Shown piece by piece: positions 1-8,098 of a DNA stretch of 21,228 bases. This DNA comes from Elusimicrobia bacterium RIFOXYB2_FULL_48_7. Its GTDB lineage: Bacteria; Elusimicrobiota; Endomicrobiia; CG1-02-37-114; XYA2-FULL-39-19. The stretch spans positions 1 through 21,228 of the forward strand of contig MGVM01000214.1 in the NCBI GenBank assembly GCA_001800495.1. Reading direction: 5' to 3'. Each line of letters starts with the position of its first letter. Within the stretch, counting starts at the first letter, position 1. Position numbers and translations under genes: made by a program. The notes below the pieces were generated by a model that was not told where the DNA came from, searched no databases, and saw only the letters and a list, made by a program, of their open reading frames with translations.

Positions 1-1
1 A

Positions 2-1030
2 ACGATAGTCCTGGGCCTGCCTATGGGCAATTTAGGCGCTTTTGCCGCATCATTCAATTACATGAACAACGGGATCTTTGAAGGCCGTGACAGCGCGGGC
101 AACCTTACCGGTACTTACACAGCCGGAGACATGGGTGAAAGCATTGGCTGGGGTAAAGAATTTTTCGAAGGTATTTCCCTTGGCGCGGCAATAAAGTACA
201 ACCAGCAGACATTGGCCGGCACGGTCTATTCAGCCACGGCAATGGATTTAGGCGTAATATGGAACGCTGCTTCGCGGTTAAACCTTGGCTTGACCTATTC
301 TAATTTAGGGACCAAGGTGGCAAACAGCACGCTTGATTCCGGCATGCGCTTAGGCGCATCCTATGAACTGGAAGAGGGCCTGTTATTGGCTATTTCCAGC
401 GAGCTGAAAGCCGAAGGCGGTTTTGAAGGCGTGCAGGTGGGTGTTGAAGGTTACGTTAATCCCCGGCTTGCGCTCCGCGGCGGCTACGTGGTTAATTTTA
501 CAAATTCCAAGCTTGAGGGCTTAACCGGCGTAACCGCCGGCTTAGGTTTACAGATAGTCAAGAACCTTACGTTTGATTACGCCTATCTTCCCTTCGGGGA
601 ACTGGGTATTTCCCAGCGGGTGAGTTTAACCTATAAATTCAGCTGCCCGGAAGAAGGTGTTATCCTTGCGAAGCTGATTGTTCTTGAGGATACGCATTTC
701 GAATACGGCACAGACACCCTTACAAAAGCCGGGGTGAAAATAGTAATAGGGAATACCCAAATTCTGCAAGATAACCCTGAAGCAAAAATCCGCATCGCGG
801 GCTATGCTTCCGCTTCAGGCACAGAAGAGTACAACCAGAAATTAAGCGAAAAACGGGCGAACGCCGTGAAGGAAATACTTATTAAGGAAGGCGGTATCGC
901 GCCGGAACGCCTGACAACCATCGGTTACGGCGAAATGAGGCCGGCAATTTTTGAACCGATACCAAAACATATTGACTCAAAGGAAGCGCGGGCCAACATG
1001 AGAGTCCTTTTTGAAGTCATGGTGAAATAA
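2..1030 (+). CDS. PorV/UPF0164-like beta-barrel fused to OmpA C-terminal domain (5' truncated)
   Basis: The reading frame is open to the left edge, so the signal peptide and first strands lie outside the window; the ATG at 23 is internal. The first 210 or so visible residues alternate hydrophobic and polar positions with repeated Gly and aromatic residues, like the last strands of a PorV/PorQ (UPF0164) outer-membrane barrel, ending in SQRVSLTYKF. The last 110 or so residues are an OmpA-type peptidoglycan-binding domain: HFEYGTDTLT, then NQKLSEKRANAVKEIL, then an ANMRVLFEV end. The likely role is an outer-membrane protein that also contacts peptidoglycan. The OmpA assignment is firm; the barrel family is inferred from pattern and partner domain. 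It ends 93 nt before the next OmpA gene. Confidence 0.85.
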   Translation, partial: TIVLGLPMGNLGAFAASFNYMNNGIFEGRDSAGNLTGTYTAGDMGESIGWGKEFFEGISLGAAIKYNQQTLAGTVYSATAMDLGVIWNAASRLNLGLTYSNLGTKVANSTLDSGMRLGASYELEEGLLLAISSELKAEGGFEGVQVGVEGYVNPRLALRGGYVVNFTNSKLEGLTGVTAGLGLQIVKNLTFDYAYLPFGELGISQRVSLTYKFSCPEEGVILAKLIVLEDTHFEYGTDTLTKAGVKIVIGNTQILQDNPEAKIRIAGYASASGTEEYNQKLSEKRANAVKEILIKEGGIAPERLTTIGYGEMRPAIFEPIPKHIDSKEARANMRVLFEVMVK

Positions 1031-1065
1031 AGAAGGAAAAAAATTTAGAACAAGGAGGCCGTGCA

Positions 1066-1095
1066 TTAACAAATAATACAGACCAGATGTAAAAT
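1066..1095 (+). promoter_or_regulatory. possible sigma-70 promoter for the OmpA/glycan operon
   Basis: TTAACA (1066-1071) and TAAAAT (1090-1095) are 18 nt apart, about 30 nt before the ATG at 1124, which has its own AAAGGAGA Shine-Dalgarno site. The boxes are imperfect, so the downstream genes may instead be read through from upstream. Confidence 0.35.
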
Positions 1096-1123
1096 AAAAA
1101 CAAAGAAAAGGAGAATAATTTTT

Positions 1124-2662
1124 ATGAACAAGAAATTAGTCGGATTATTTATTTTTACGGCAGTTATCATGATGCAGGGCCAGGCAGGCACGGCGGCGCC
1201 GCTTTACCAGGTTTCAGTTGTGCAAAACGCGGCAAAAGCGATAAATTACCGGAACCTTAAGGGTTCCGCTGAAATTGATTTCAAGGGCACGGTGCTTCTT
1301 ACCGATGCCAAAGGCACCGCTGTCGTAAGGAATAAAAGCGGCGTGATGGAAATTAAGGCGAAATTCGAAAATTTGTCAGCGCCCGTGCAGTTCGGAGATG
1401 AGTACATGACCTATATTTTATGGGCCATATCTCCCGACGGAAAAGCGATGAATCTCGGGGAACTGATCGTTAAAAACGGCAAAAGCAGGATTGAAACAAA
1501 AGCGCCCATGCAGGCCATGAGCCTTATTGTGACTGCGGAGCCATATTTCGCCGTTTCACAGCCTGGAAATGTCGTGGTTTTGGAAAATGCCGTCAAAGCC
1601 GGCAGCAAGGCCAAGATTGAATTAATTGACGCCAAGTATGAGCTTCTCCCCAGGGGAGAATACACAAAGAATCTAGCCGCGGCGGACCGTAAATCGCAGG
1701 TTATGGACAAGAAAACGCCTTTTTACGTTTACCAGGCGCGCAATGCCGTATGGATCGCCAAATTATCAGGCGCGGAAACCTACGCTTCCGACGGTTTTAA
1801 AAATGCCCAGAGGCTTCTTGCCCTGGCAGAAACAAAAGAAGGCGGGAAAAAAAGCCGTGAACTGACTGCCCGTGAAGCCATTCAGGGCGCTGAAGGCAGC
1901 CGTTCTGTTGCCATGAAACAGAGAGCGGATGAAGCAATTCTCAATGAAAAAAAGCAGGCACAAAACCAGATCAATGACGCCCAGAAGCAGGCTATTGTTG
2001 CGTCTGCAGGCCAGGCCAAGGCGGAAAATGCCCAGGCAAAAGCTGAAATAGCAAAAGGCCAGTCGGATGCTGACCGCACCGCGGCCCTTGCTTTAGCAAG
2101 CAGTGCCGTAGCGGATTCAATGGATTCCAAAGCCGATGCAAAAGCGTCCCAGGCAGCTGCCGAGAAATCCAAGGGGCAGGCGGATGCCGCAAATAGCAGG
2201 GCGCAAAAGGCCGAAGGCGAGAAATCCATCCTGCGCGCGCAGTTATTGATGCAGTTGAATTCAATCCTGCAGACACAGGATACCGCCCGGGGGCTTATTG
2301 TAAATATGTCCGACGCTCTTTTTAAAACGGGAAGCTCGGAATTGAAACCGCTAGTCCGGGAGAAACTGGCAAAGATCGCGGGAATTGTATCGTCCCAGCC
2401 CAGCCTGAAGCTCAACGTTGAAGGCCATACCGACAGCGTAGGCGGCGACGAATACAACCAGCAGTTGTCGGAAAAAAGAGCCCTCTCAGCGATGGATTAC
2501 CTCGTGAGCCAGGGTGTTAATTCCAGTTCCATTTCGTCACAGGGTTTTGGGAAAAACTCGCCCCTTGAATCAAATGATACGGCCCAGGGCCGCCAGAAAA
2601 ACCGCCGCGTGGAGATAATCGTGAGCGGTGACGCGATAGGTACAGTGGCGATGGCTCGATAG
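1124..2662 (+). CDS. OmpA-family protein with beta-rich N-domain and Ala-rich coiled coil
   Basis: A Sec signal peptide (about residues 1-24, ending near GTAA) leads into a beta-rich domain (about 30-175) of the kind seen before OmpA domains in acidobacterial-type proteins, including an AISPDGKAMNLGEL stretch. Residues about 230-385 are a long Ala/Lys/Gln/Glu coiled coil. The C-terminal OmpA domain (about 390-500) has VNMSDALFKTGSSELKP, the EGHTDSVG loop (Asp437), NQQLSEKRA and an NRRVEI end, the residues that clamp diaminopimelate in this family. The product probably spans the periplasm and tethers an envelope structure to peptidoglycan. AAAGGAGA at 1107-1114 supports the ATG. It is the first gene of a tight run reaching 8085. 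The N-domain ligand is unknown. Confidence 0.9.
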   Translation: MNKKLVGLFIFTAVIMMQGQAGTAAPLYQVSVVQNAAKAINYRNLKGSAEIDFKGTVLLTDAKGTAVVRNKSGVMEIKAKFENLSAPVQFGDEYMTYILWAISPDGKAMNLGELIVKNGKSRIETKAPMQAMSLIVTAEPYFAVSQPGNVVVLENAVKAGSKAKIELIDAKYELLPRGEYTKNLAAADRKSQVMDKKTPFYVYQARNAVWIAKLSGAETYASDGFKNAQRLLALAETKEGGKKSRELTAREAIQGAEGSRSVAMKQRADEAILNEKKQAQNQINDAQKQAIVASAGQAKAENAQAKAEIAKGQSDADRTAALALASSAVADSMDSKADAKASQAAAEKSKGQADAANSRAQKAEGEKSILRAQLLMQLNSILQTQDTARGLIVNMSDALFKTGSSELKPLVREKLAKIAGIVSSQPSLKLNVEGHTDSVGGDEYNQQLSEKRALSAMDYLVSQGVNSSSISSQGFGKNSPLESNDTAQGRQKNRRVEIIVSGDAIGTVAMAR

Positions 2663-2676
2663 TATTGTGATGCTCT

Positions 2677-3801
2677 ATGAATGAATCAAAGCGGATTATG
2701 AGATATACGCACAAGGCGCGCGTAGCGCGCTACGCGCGCCTTGTGCTTGTTGTTTTGTGCGCGTTTTTCGGCCTGCATGCGGTTGTTACGCCTGCCCGGG
2801 CCGAAATGCCTGAGGTAAATATCACTGACGCGAAAATGGTCCAGATGCCCCATTTCAGGTTCATACTTCCTAACAGCGCGATAGAAATGTCCGTCCACCA
2901 GCAGGTTTCCAGCACTACGATAGACCTGGCCTCCAAGTACGATATCCTCGACAGTTATTTCAATATCGGGTTTGACATCCGGTATAATTTCGTGCCTTAT
3001 TTCGCGGGCATGGGCCTCAGCGACGAGATTAGTGTCGAGCGCGACTCGAACGCGTACTTCCAGCGCCTGCACATCCTCAACCCGTATTTCGGCTATAACC
3101 TTGGGAAGTTTACGCAGGTCAGGACAGGCATACTGATAGAAGACACGCTGTCTGCTCCCATCGGAGAGAGCGTGGAAATAGACAGGGGCAGGGTAATAAT
3201 GGAATCCGCGGGAATAAGGTACAATACACTTAATCCCCTTAAACCAGCCCAGAAAGGGGCCCTGATTTCGTGCAAGCTTTTCGGTTCCTTCAGTGTTCTC
3301 GGGAGCGATTACGAATATACCAAAGGTGAAATTGATATACAGAACTCTTACATTCCCCTGCGCGTAGATTATATGGAGTCGGAATTCAAGTTCTATTTCC
3401 CGATCACCACGGTATCAAGGCCGGTCAGCGATGTGTATTTCGCGGGCGGGTACGATGTGCTCAGGGGGTACAATTACCGGGAGTTTTTCGGCGACACCCT
3501 GATGTACGCCAAATTAAATTACCATATGCCGCTCATCAAAAACGTCAAAAAACAGTCCATCAGGACTTCGTTCAACGTGGTTACAATAGACCTCACGGGC
3601 GAGACCGCGCGGGTGGGCAACCTGGATGACCTGTCGAGCGTCCACAGCCAGAAATCGTCGGTTAGTTTCGGCCTGGGCTGCGATACCACGGTCTTCGAAC
3701 ATGTCAACCTCAAGTTCAACGCTTTTTCCGGCAAAGCGCTTGAGCCGAGGGATCCCGTGTTCTATTTCATCCTGACTGCGTATACATACTTTTCAATATA
3801 A
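2677..3801 (+). CDS. compact Omp85/BamA-type outer-membrane barrel without POTRA domains
   Basis: The 374 residues carry a signal peptide ending in a TPARA-E type cleavage site, then only alternating beta-strand sequence. Residues 255-280 contain GGYDVLRGYNYREFFGD followed by MYAKLNYHMPL; the LRGY at 262-265 matches the conserved loop-6 VRGF/Y motif of Omp85 surface-antigen (D15) barrels, and the chain ends in aromatic-rich FYFILTAYTYFSI. A BamA or TamA would have several POTRA repeats before the barrel; here there is no room for them. The ATG at 2677 lies 14 nt after the previous stop and lacks a clear Shine-Dalgarno site, so translational coupling is likely; ATG 2698 is an alternative. A perfect palindrome encodes the charged start of the signal peptide. 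Cargo or partner is unknown. Confidence 0.72.
   Translation: MNESKRIMRYTHKARVARYARLVLVVLCAFFGLHAVVTPARAEMPEVNITDAKMVQMPHFRFILPNSAIEMSVHQQVSSTTIDLASKYDILDSYFNIGFDIRYNFVPYFAGMGLSDEISVERDSNAYFQRLHILNPYFGYNLGKFTQVRTGILIEDTLSAPIGESVEIDRGRVIMESAGIRYNTLNPLKPAQKGALISCKLFGSFSVLGSDYEYTKGEIDIQNSYIPLRVDYMESEFKFYFPITTVSRPVSDVYFAGGYDVLRGYNYREFFGDTLMYAKLNYHMPLIKNVKKQSIRTSFNVVTIDLTGETARVGNLDDLSSVHSQKSSVSFGLGCDTTVFEHVNLKFNAFSGKALEPRDPVFYFILTAYTYFSI
2709..2746 (+). repeat. perfect 38-bp palindrome inside a signal-peptide coding region
   Basis: Two 19-base arms meet without a loop at 2727/2728. The left arm starts GCACAAGGCGCGCGTAGCG and the right arm is its exact reverse complement. The centre falls on a codon boundary, so both strands read the same peptide, HKARVARYARLV, which supplies the basic n-region of the Omp85-like signal peptide. 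Confidence 0.95.
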
Positions 3802-3813
3802 GGAGAGTTGATC

Positions 3814-4335
3814 ATGGATAAAACAAACTCAAATACAGAACTGAAATTGGACTCCAGAGGTTTGCCCCGGGGTTACGGGGAAACAAGGATTGTCTTAATG
3901 CCGCGCGACCCGTACTGTGTTTTTGCCTATTGGGAACTATCCCCTGTAACCCGGGATGAATTAATAAAAAAATATGTTATTAACGGCATTAATAACAGTA
4001 CCGAAAGCCTGAATTTTGCGCTTCGCGTCTATGATATTACCGGCCTGGATTTCACCGGGGAAAACGCGGATAAATATTTTACCATTGAAATAAACCCGGT
4101 TGCCGACAATTGGTATATAACTATTCCCGAACCGAATAAAGACCTGTTTGTCAGTATCGGGCTGATGCTTCCCGGCGGCATATTTACTTCCATAACCAGG
4201 TCAAATCTTGTCCGGATGCCCCGTTACGGCGTTTCCTCCCTGACTGACGAGCAATGGATGAGTAAAAAAAATACTTTTGACAAAATAGCAAAACTATCGT
4301 TGTCTAAGCCCTTAATATATGTTAAAGTCAGGTAA
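3814..4335 (+). CDS. DUF4912 domain protein
   Basis: This 173-residue cytoplasmic protein has the DUF4912 signature near its start: LPRGYGETRIVLMPRDPY followed by FAYWEL (about residues 17-42). The rest is beta-rich with a TGENADKYFTIEINP stretch and a C-terminal YGVSSLTDEQWM segment. The family function is not established; members are often seen beside glycan-active enzymes, and here the gene is 2 nt upstream of a glycosyltransferase and followed by a GH130 gene. I chose ATG 3814 over the TTG at 3808 because AGGAG at 3801-3805 then lies 8 nt away rather than 2. A structural or carbohydrate-binding role for the pathway is an inference. Confidence 0.85.
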   Translation: MDKTNSNTELKLDSRGLPRGYGETRIVLMPRDPYCVFAYWELSPVTRDELIKKYVINGINNSTESLNFALRVYDITGLDFTGENADKYFTIEINPVADNWYITIPEPNKDLFVSIGLMLPGGIFTSITRSNLVRMPRYGVSSLTDEQWMSKKNTFDKIAKLSLSKPLIYVKVR

Positions 4336-4337
4336 GA

Positions 4338-6617
4338 ATGGACAAGATACCCGAGATAAAGAAGATAGTATTTATAGGAAATTACCTGCCCCGCAAGTGC
4401 GGCATCGCGACCTTCACCGAGACCCTTTACGAATCCATAGCGAACCAGTACCACAATATCAATTGTTTTGCCATCCCGGTCAATGACACCAAGGAAGGCT
4501 ACAATTACCCTGACTGCGTGAGGTTTGAAATAAGGGAGCAGGAAATCGATTCCTACAAGCGCGCCGCGGATTTTATAAATATCAACGCGGTGAACATTGT
4601 TTCACTCCAGCACGAGTACGGCATTTACGGCGGCCCTTCCGGGGTTTATATCCTCACGCTCCTGAAACAGCTCCAGATGCCCGTGGTTACCACCCTGCAT
4701 ACTGTCCTTAAAACCCCGAATTCCAACCAGCGCCTCGTAATGGAAGGGCTGACGGAATTATCGGATATGTTCGTGGTTATGACCAAAAGGTCAGCCGATT
4801 TTCTGACCGATATTTACAAGGTGCCTGAAAACAAGGTTCGGTTGATCCCGCACGGCATACCGGACATTCCATTTATTGATTCCAATTTCTACAAAGACCA
4901 GTTCGGGCTCAGCGGCAAGTTTGTCCTGCTGACCTTCGGCCTTCTTTCGCCTAATAAAGGGATAGAAAATGTTCTTAACGCGCTGCCTTCCATAGTCAAG
5001 GAAAACCCGAACGTTGTTTATGTGATTTTAGGCGCCACCCACCCGAATCTTCTGCGCGAGGAAGGCGAGGCCTACCGCTTGAAACTGCAGAACCTGGCGG
5101 AAGAGCTGGGCATTGTTAAAAATGTTATTTTTTATAACAGGTTTGTTACGATGGAGGAATTAAAAGAATTCATTGTCACGGCAGACATTTACATAACCCC
5201 GTACCTTGACGAAAAACAGGCGGTATCGGGGACGCTCGCTTATTCTTTCGGCGCGGGCAACGCCGTGATTTCCACGCCCTACTGGCACGCCGCGGAATTG
5301 CTTGAGGGGGGGAGGGGAATCATTGTGCCTTTTAATGACCCGGAAGCGATAGCGCGGGAAGTCCTGGGCCTGGTCCGCGATGACAACAAGCGCAACGCTT
5401 TGCGCAAGAACGCTTTTATACTCGGCAGGGAAATGACCTGGAACAATGTAGGCAAGCTTTACATGAACACTTTCAAGGAAGCCCGGCTGAAGCACCCCAC
5501 GCTTGTCCATAAAAAACTTGTCCTGGCGCCGCTTGAGCAGGAAATGCCGGAATTGCCTGATTTCAAACTGGATCATTTATACAGGATGACTGATTCCACG
5601 GGAATTATCCAGCACGCAACCTACAACATACCCAACCTCGCGGAGGGTTACTGCACCGACGATAACGCGCGGGCGCTTATTCTCACGATCTATCTTGACG
5701 AGCTTAAACAGGGCGATAAAACAAAACTCACCGACATGGCGACTATATACCTGGCATTCCTCAACAGCGCGTTCAATGCGAAAAATTTCCGTTTCAGGAA
5801 TTTTATGAATTATACCCGTGCCTGGGTCGATGAAGTGGAAGGTATGGGTTCTGAAGACGCCCACGGCAGGGCTATCTGGGCGCTGGGCACCTGCATCGGC
5901 AGGACTTCCAACCTTGGATTCAGGAATTTCGCCAATATGCTTTTTGAAAAATCACTGCAGCCGGTCAGCAATTTCAGCTCGCCCCGGGCGTGGGCCTTCT
6001 GTATAATGGGCCTGCACGAATATCTCAGGCGTTTTGACGGCGACCGCAGGGCCCACCAGGCGCGCCAGAACCTGGCAAAAAAACTTTTTGAACTTTTTAA
6101 AGTGCACAGCAGCAGGGACTGGCCATGGTTCGAGCCGTCCGTCACCTATTGCAACGCGCGGCTTTCCCAGGCGCTTATCCTCAGCGGCAGGTGGCTTGAA
6201 AACAAGGAAATGCTTGAGTCGGGCCTCCGGTCCCTGGAGTGGCTCATCAAAATCCAGACGTCTCCCAAAAACCGTTTCCGCCCCATCGGCTCCGGCGGAT
6301 TCTACAAGCGGGGCGAGGAAATTTCAATAGCAGACCAGCAGCCGGTGGAAGCGCATACCATGATCTCGGCGTGCATCGAGGCCTTTCATACCACGGGCGA
6401 CATTATGTGGTATACCGAGGCGCGCAAGGCGTTCCAGTGGTTCATGGGCCGCAACGATTTGGACATTTCCTTATACGACCCGTTGACCGGCGGCTGCCGC
6501 GACGCGCTTCACGTGGACCGCATCAACCAGAACGAAGGGGCTGAATCAAGCCTTTCTTTTTATATCTCGCTGGCGGAGCTGACAGTAATCCAAAACATGC
6601 TAAAAATAAGGAAATAA
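4338..6617 (+). CDS. two-domain GT4-type glycosyltransferase with C-terminal helical toroid-like domain
   Basis: Residues about 1-390 form a GT-B fold of family GT4: N-terminal FIGNYLPRKCGIATFTETL, the QHEYGIYGG loop, RLIPHGIPDIPF, and a nucleotide-binding half with LLSPNKGIENVLNAL and AVISTPYWHAAEL. Residues about 410-759 (from KLDHLYRMTDSTGIIQHA) are helical with many Trp, Asp and Glu residues (GYCTDDNARALILT, HGRAIWALG, QQPVEAHTMISACIEAF), resembling an alpha/alpha six-hairpin glycosidase-like domain. The usual second Glu of the GT4 EX7E motif appears replaced by Tyr in TLAYSFGAG. The enzyme would transfer a sugar from a nucleotide donor in the cytoplasm. The GH130 gene starts 1 nt after its stop, so the two probably act on the same, perhaps mannose-containing, glycan. 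The exact substrate is unknown. Confidence 0.88.
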   Translation: MDKIPEIKKIVFIGNYLPRKCGIATFTETLYESIANQYHNINCFAIPVNDTKEGYNYPDCVRFEIREQEIDSYKRAADFININAVNIVSLQHEYGIYGGPSGVYILTLLKQLQMPVVTTLHTVLKTPNSNQRLVMEGLTELSDMFVVMTKRSADFLTDIYKVPENKVRLIPHGIPDIPFIDSNFYKDQFGLSGKFVLLTFGLLSPNKGIENVLNALPSIVKENPNVVYVILGATHPNLLREEGEAYRLKLQNLAEELGIVKNVIFYNRFVTMEELKEFIVTADIYITPYLDEKQAVSGTLAYSFGAGNAVISTPYWHAAELLEGGRGIIVPFNDPEAIAREVLGLVRDDNKRNALRKNAFILGREMTWNNVGKLYMNTFKEARLKHPTLVHKKLVLAPLEQEMPELPDFKLDHLYRMTDSTGIIQHATYNIPNLAEGYCTDDNARALILTIYLDELKQGDKTKLTDMATIYLAFLNSAFNAKNFRFRNFMNYTRAWVDEVEGMGSEDAHGRAIWALGTCIGRTSNLGFRNFANMLFEKSLQPVSNFSSPRAWAFCIMGLHEYLRRFDGDRRAHQARQNLAKKLFELFKVHSSRDWPWFEPSVTYCNARLSQALILSGRWLENKEMLESGLRSLEWLIKIQTSPKNRFRPIGSGGFYKRGEEISIADQQPVEAHTMISACIEAFHTTGDIMWYTEARKAFQWFMGRNDLDISLYDPLTGGCRDALHVDRINQNEGAESSLSFYISLAELTVIQNMLKIRK

Positions 6618-6618
6618 A

Positions 6619-8085
6619 ATGGCAACCATCGCGCCTTTCGCTGAAAAATCCAATGTAACGCTCACTCCTGACAAAACCAGGACCATCCTGAGGCCTTTTA
6701 TCCCCAGGAATGAGGCCCAGATCGTTAATATTATCTCGCGGGTGATGGCTTTGCCTGAAAGTTCCGTGACAAAAGAGCTCAATAAAGTATTGAATGATTT
6801 TTTGCTCCGCCATGAAAATATAGAAACGGTATTCCTGGAACATTACGCTCTTGTTCAGCAATATTTATTCACGGATTTACAGCCGGCCCGGGAAAAACAA
6901 TTATTGATCGGTTCCTGCTTCTCAAGCGAGTATACTTTTGAATCAGCGGCGCTCTTCAACCCTTCCATAGTGCCTCACCCGGACCAATCCAATCTTCCGC
7001 CGGGTTCCCTGCGCTTCATAATGAGCTTAAGGGCAACAGGCGAAGGGCATATTTCGTCTTTAACTTTTAGGACCGGTACTATCGGCCAAAATAATTCAAT
7101 AGTTATTGATAACCCGGGAAAATTTGCTGTCCCCGCGTTTCATGTGCAGAACCCGTTGTACGATAAACGCACCTTTCACAGGAAACTTCTGGAAATGGGC
7201 CTTGAAAATGATTTTACCGCGTGCGTGATGGATCTGTTGAAAGATTCTTTCGCGTTTTTAGAGTTGACGGAGAGTTTAAAGGAAGTATCTTTCAGTTGTG
7301 ACAGGAAAAAATTGCAGGCGGACGCTTTTACCAGCGATAAAATACAGTGGCTTGCCCTGTCCAATTACGAAACCGAGCTTCCTTCAGCCAAGCAATTGTC
7401 TGATTTAGTGATATTCCCGGCTTCCCCGGCGGAACAAAACGGCATAGAGGACGCCAGGTTCGTGCTTTTTACCGATGATGACGGCACTAAAACTTACTAC
7501 GCCACCTACACGGCTTATGACGGCAAGGTGATCCTGCCCCAGCTCCTTGAGACAAAAGACTTTTCCCATATTAAAATGATAACGCTCAACGGGAAGGCCG
7601 TGGAAAACAAGGGGATGGCGCTGTTCCCCAGGAAAATCAATGGGAAGTACGCCATGATTTCGCGGCAGGACAACGAAAACCTGTTTTTAATGTATTCGGA
7701 TAATATCCATTTCTGGCATGAAACACATTTGATAATGAAACCCGCGCATACATGGGAGTTTATCCAGGTGGGAAACTGCGGTTCGCCCATTGAAACGGAC
7801 GCCGGGTGGATAGTGCTTACCCACGGGGTCGGCCCCGTACGCAGGTACTGCATCAGCGCGATCCTGCTTGATAAAGAAGACCCCAGGCGCGTTATAGGCC
7901 GCCTGAAAGAACCCCTCGTCATACCCGGCGAAGCCGAGATGTCCGGCTACGTGCCCAATGTTGTTTATACCTGCGGCGCGTTTATCCACAACCAAAACCT
8001 CGTGTTGCCCTACGCCATGTCAGACCGCACCACCACCGTTGCAATTATCGGCCTCAAAAAACTTTTAGATGAACTTAAAGGTTGA
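6619..8085 (+). CDS. GH130-family beta-mannoside phosphorylase/hydrolase-like enzyme, long form
   Basis: The five-bladed propeller motifs of GH130 are visible: AALFNPSIVPHP (near residue 120), GIEDARF (275-281, equivalent to the family GxEDPR signature that carries the proposed acid Asp, here Asp278), KGMALFPRKINGKYAMISR, and GNCGSPIETDAGWIVLTHGV (385-404) with His402 near the expected phosphate or sugar pocket. The 488 residues exceed the usual 320-400 because of a helical N-terminal part of about 90 residues and a helical insert near 190-250. GH130 enzymes act on beta-1,4- or beta-1,2-mannosides by phosphorolysis, or hydrolysis in some subgroups. No signal peptide is visible, so it acts in the cytoplasm. 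It is the last gene of the operon, 1 nt after the GT4 gene. Linkage specificity cannot be read from sequence alone. Confidence 0.88.
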   Translation: MATIAPFAEKSNVTLTPDKTRTILRPFIPRNEAQIVNIISRVMALPESSVTKELNKVLNDFLLRHENIETVFLEHYALVQQYLFTDLQPAREKQLLIGSCFSSEYTFESAALFNPSIVPHPDQSNLPPGSLRFIMSLRATGEGHISSLTFRTGTIGQNNSIVIDNPGKFAVPAFHVQNPLYDKRTFHRKLLEMGLENDFTACVMDLLKDSFAFLELTESLKEVSFSCDRKKLQADAFTSDKIQWLALSNYETELPSAKQLSDLVIFPASPAEQNGIEDARFVLFTDDDGTKTYYATYTAYDGKVILPQLLETKDFSHIKMITLNGKAVENKGMALFPRKINGKYAMISRQDNENLFLMYSDNIHFWHETHLIMKPAHTWEFIQVGNCGSPIETDAGWIVLTHGVGPVRRYCISAILLDKEDPRRVIGRLKEPLVIPGEAEMSGYVPNVVYTCGAFIHNQNLVLPYAMSDRTTTVAIIGLKKLLDELKG

Positions 8086-8098
8086 AACATTCTTGAAC

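Noticed and set aside
1048..1072. AAGGAGG followed by GTG at 1061 between the two OmpA genes
   Set aside because: The frame closes after two codons (GTG CAT TAA); it is a chance or decayed ribosome site, not a gene.
1882..2457. Minus-strand open frame of 191 codons opposite the OmpA gene
   Set aside because: It mirrors the Ala-rich coiled-coil codons (GCN read as NGC) and has no ribosome site or family pattern; the plus-strand gene explains it.
2686..3072. Minus-strand frame of 128 codons that also reads through the palindrome
   Set aside because: Openness comes from codon bias of the Omp85-like gene and from the palindrome's symmetry; no start signals and no recognisable protein.
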